Shown here: positions 31,315 to 31,733 of the stretch, one piece after another | Position numbering within the stretch: the first letter of the stretch is position 1 | Layout of the letters: every line of letters begins with the position of its first letter | Source of the DNA: Solirubrobacteraceae bacterium | Lineage (GTDB): Bacteria > Actinomycetota > Thermoleophilia > Solirubrobacterales > Solirubrobacteraceae | Assembly (NCBI GenBank): GCA_017882405.1 | Contig: JADGPO010000060.1 | Span: 1-31,733, forward strand | DNA length: 31,733 nucleotides | Direction: 5' to 3' | Notes under the pieces: generated by a model | The model's input: only the letters and a program-made list of their open reading frames with translations | Databases searched by the model: none | Told to the model about the DNA's origin: nothing | Program-made: the position numbers and the translations under genes

Positions 31315-31733
31315 TGGGCTGCCCCTGCGGCCGCGAGGATCGCCGACGCCTTGCCCTGCAGGTCGTACATCGTCACCGTCGTCGACCCGGATTTGAACGT
31401 GACCCTGCGGCCGACCTTCTCGGCGATCGCCAGCACAGATTGGCTGCCCTGGCGGCTGTCGCCGCGCAGGCCACCCGGGCCCTGAGTGCCCTCGGAGAGG
31501 ATCCAGCGCAGGCGGCCGTCACGGACCTCCGTCGCCAGCCACGACGCGCTCACCGTGCTCTCGCGTCCGGAGAAGCCGCCCAGGCCGGCCACGTTGGCGT
31601 CGCTGGAGACGATCGCCGACGCCGCGCTCTCCTGGCTCTCGACGCCGATCGTGCCGCCGCCGTGGGCCTTGGTGTACTTGACCGCCGCCTGCAGGGAGGC
31701 GGTGTCGCCGCCGAACATCCCGCCGCCGCCGAA
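31311..31733 (-). CDS. C-terminal part of a GT39-type membrane glycosyltransferase (YkcB-like), 5' end outside window
   Basis: The frame is open from the window end to the stop at 31311-31313, giving 140 residues. Sequence reads GGGGMFGGDTASLQAAVKYT, THGGG-like AHGGGTIGVESQESAASAIV, GLGGFSGRESTVSASWLATE and VRDGRLRWIL. This is the soluble C-terminal domain that follows the membrane part of many actinobacterial ArnT/PMT-type (GT39) mannosyltransferase-like proteins, where a Gly-rich linker and 'ALGGFSGRES..S..WLA..V..G..RWVL' are typical. The catalytic membrane half must lie to the right of the window. Translationally coupled to the G1 peptidase downstream. The ATG at 31718 is internal, not the real start. 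Confidence 0.82.
   Translation of the reverse strand, partial: FGGGGMFGGDTASLQAAVKYTKAHGGGTIGVESQESAASAIVSSDANVAGLGGFSGRESTVSASWLATEVRDGRLRWILSEGTQGPGGLRGDSRQGSQSVLAIAEKVGRRVTFKSGSTTVTMYDLQGKASAILAAAGAAQ

Noticed and set aside
1..31733. CRISPR arrays, tRNA or rRNA genes, transposases, integrases and attachment sites
   Set aside because: No regularly spaced repeats, no tRNA cloverleaf with a recognisable TTCGA-type arm, and no recombinase motif was seen while reading. A dedicated tRNA scan was not possible.

Overview
The window is very GC-rich and densely coding, and it most resembles a chromosomal segment of an actinobacterium outside the well-studied Streptomyces/Mycobacterium groups. The best guess is Thermoleophilia (Solirubrobacterales-like), a guess from gene style rather than from a marker gene. 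Supporting signs are an AftD-like arabinofuranosyltransferase, a G1 (eqolisin) peptidase, a mammalian-type transketolase, an LPXTG surface protein, frequent GTG starts and TANNNT -10 boxes lying 7-10 nt before start codons. No rRNA, tRNA, CRISPR array, transposase or integrase was recognised.

Left part (1-9.8 kb), mixed metabolism and debris. A VOC/glyoxalase gene (cut by the window edge) diverges from a TetR regulator, with an inverted repeat on the VOC promoter. Then come a zinc-binding-ADH-family quinone oxidoreductase-like enzyme, a small Cys/His-rich unknown, a complete transketolase, a remnant of a DHA2 drug-efflux pump, an NfeD-slipin membrane pair, a Tat-exported protein that looks like a phosphoesterase N-terminus joined to an unrelated basic tail, the translational GTPase TypA/BipA, and an alpha/beta hydrolase lacking its N-terminal half. 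Three damaged or chimeric genes in about 5 kb make this a decaying stretch.

Centre (9.8-27.4 kb), a surface-glycan island built of short opposing cassettes. Plus strand: a GT-C membrane glycosyltransferase, an acyltransferase-3, a Wzx-type flippase and a 1455-residue AftD-like enzyme with two carbohydrate-binding-like modules. Minus strand: a GT4 and a class I methyltransferase. Plus strand: a second methyltransferase coupled to a small membrane protein with a TPR-like tail. Minus strand: a GT4, a Wzy/WaaL-type O-antigen ligase and a GT2. Plus strand: one polypeptide fusing a GT4 to a GT2. Together these could make a sugar chain in the cytoplasm, methylate it, flip it, and polymerise, ligate, acylate and decorate it outside. 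No priming phosphoglycosyltransferase and no nucleotide-sugar synthesis genes are present, so those must be elsewhere.

Right part (27.4-31.7 kb), secreted cell-envelope proteins. A clan-A glycoside hydrolase is paired with an LPYTG wall-anchored stalk protein. An NlpC/P60 peptidoglycan hydrolase with a long coiled coil follows. A secreted G1 peptidase is translationally coupled to the C-terminal part of a GT39-type membrane glycosyltransferase that runs off the window end.
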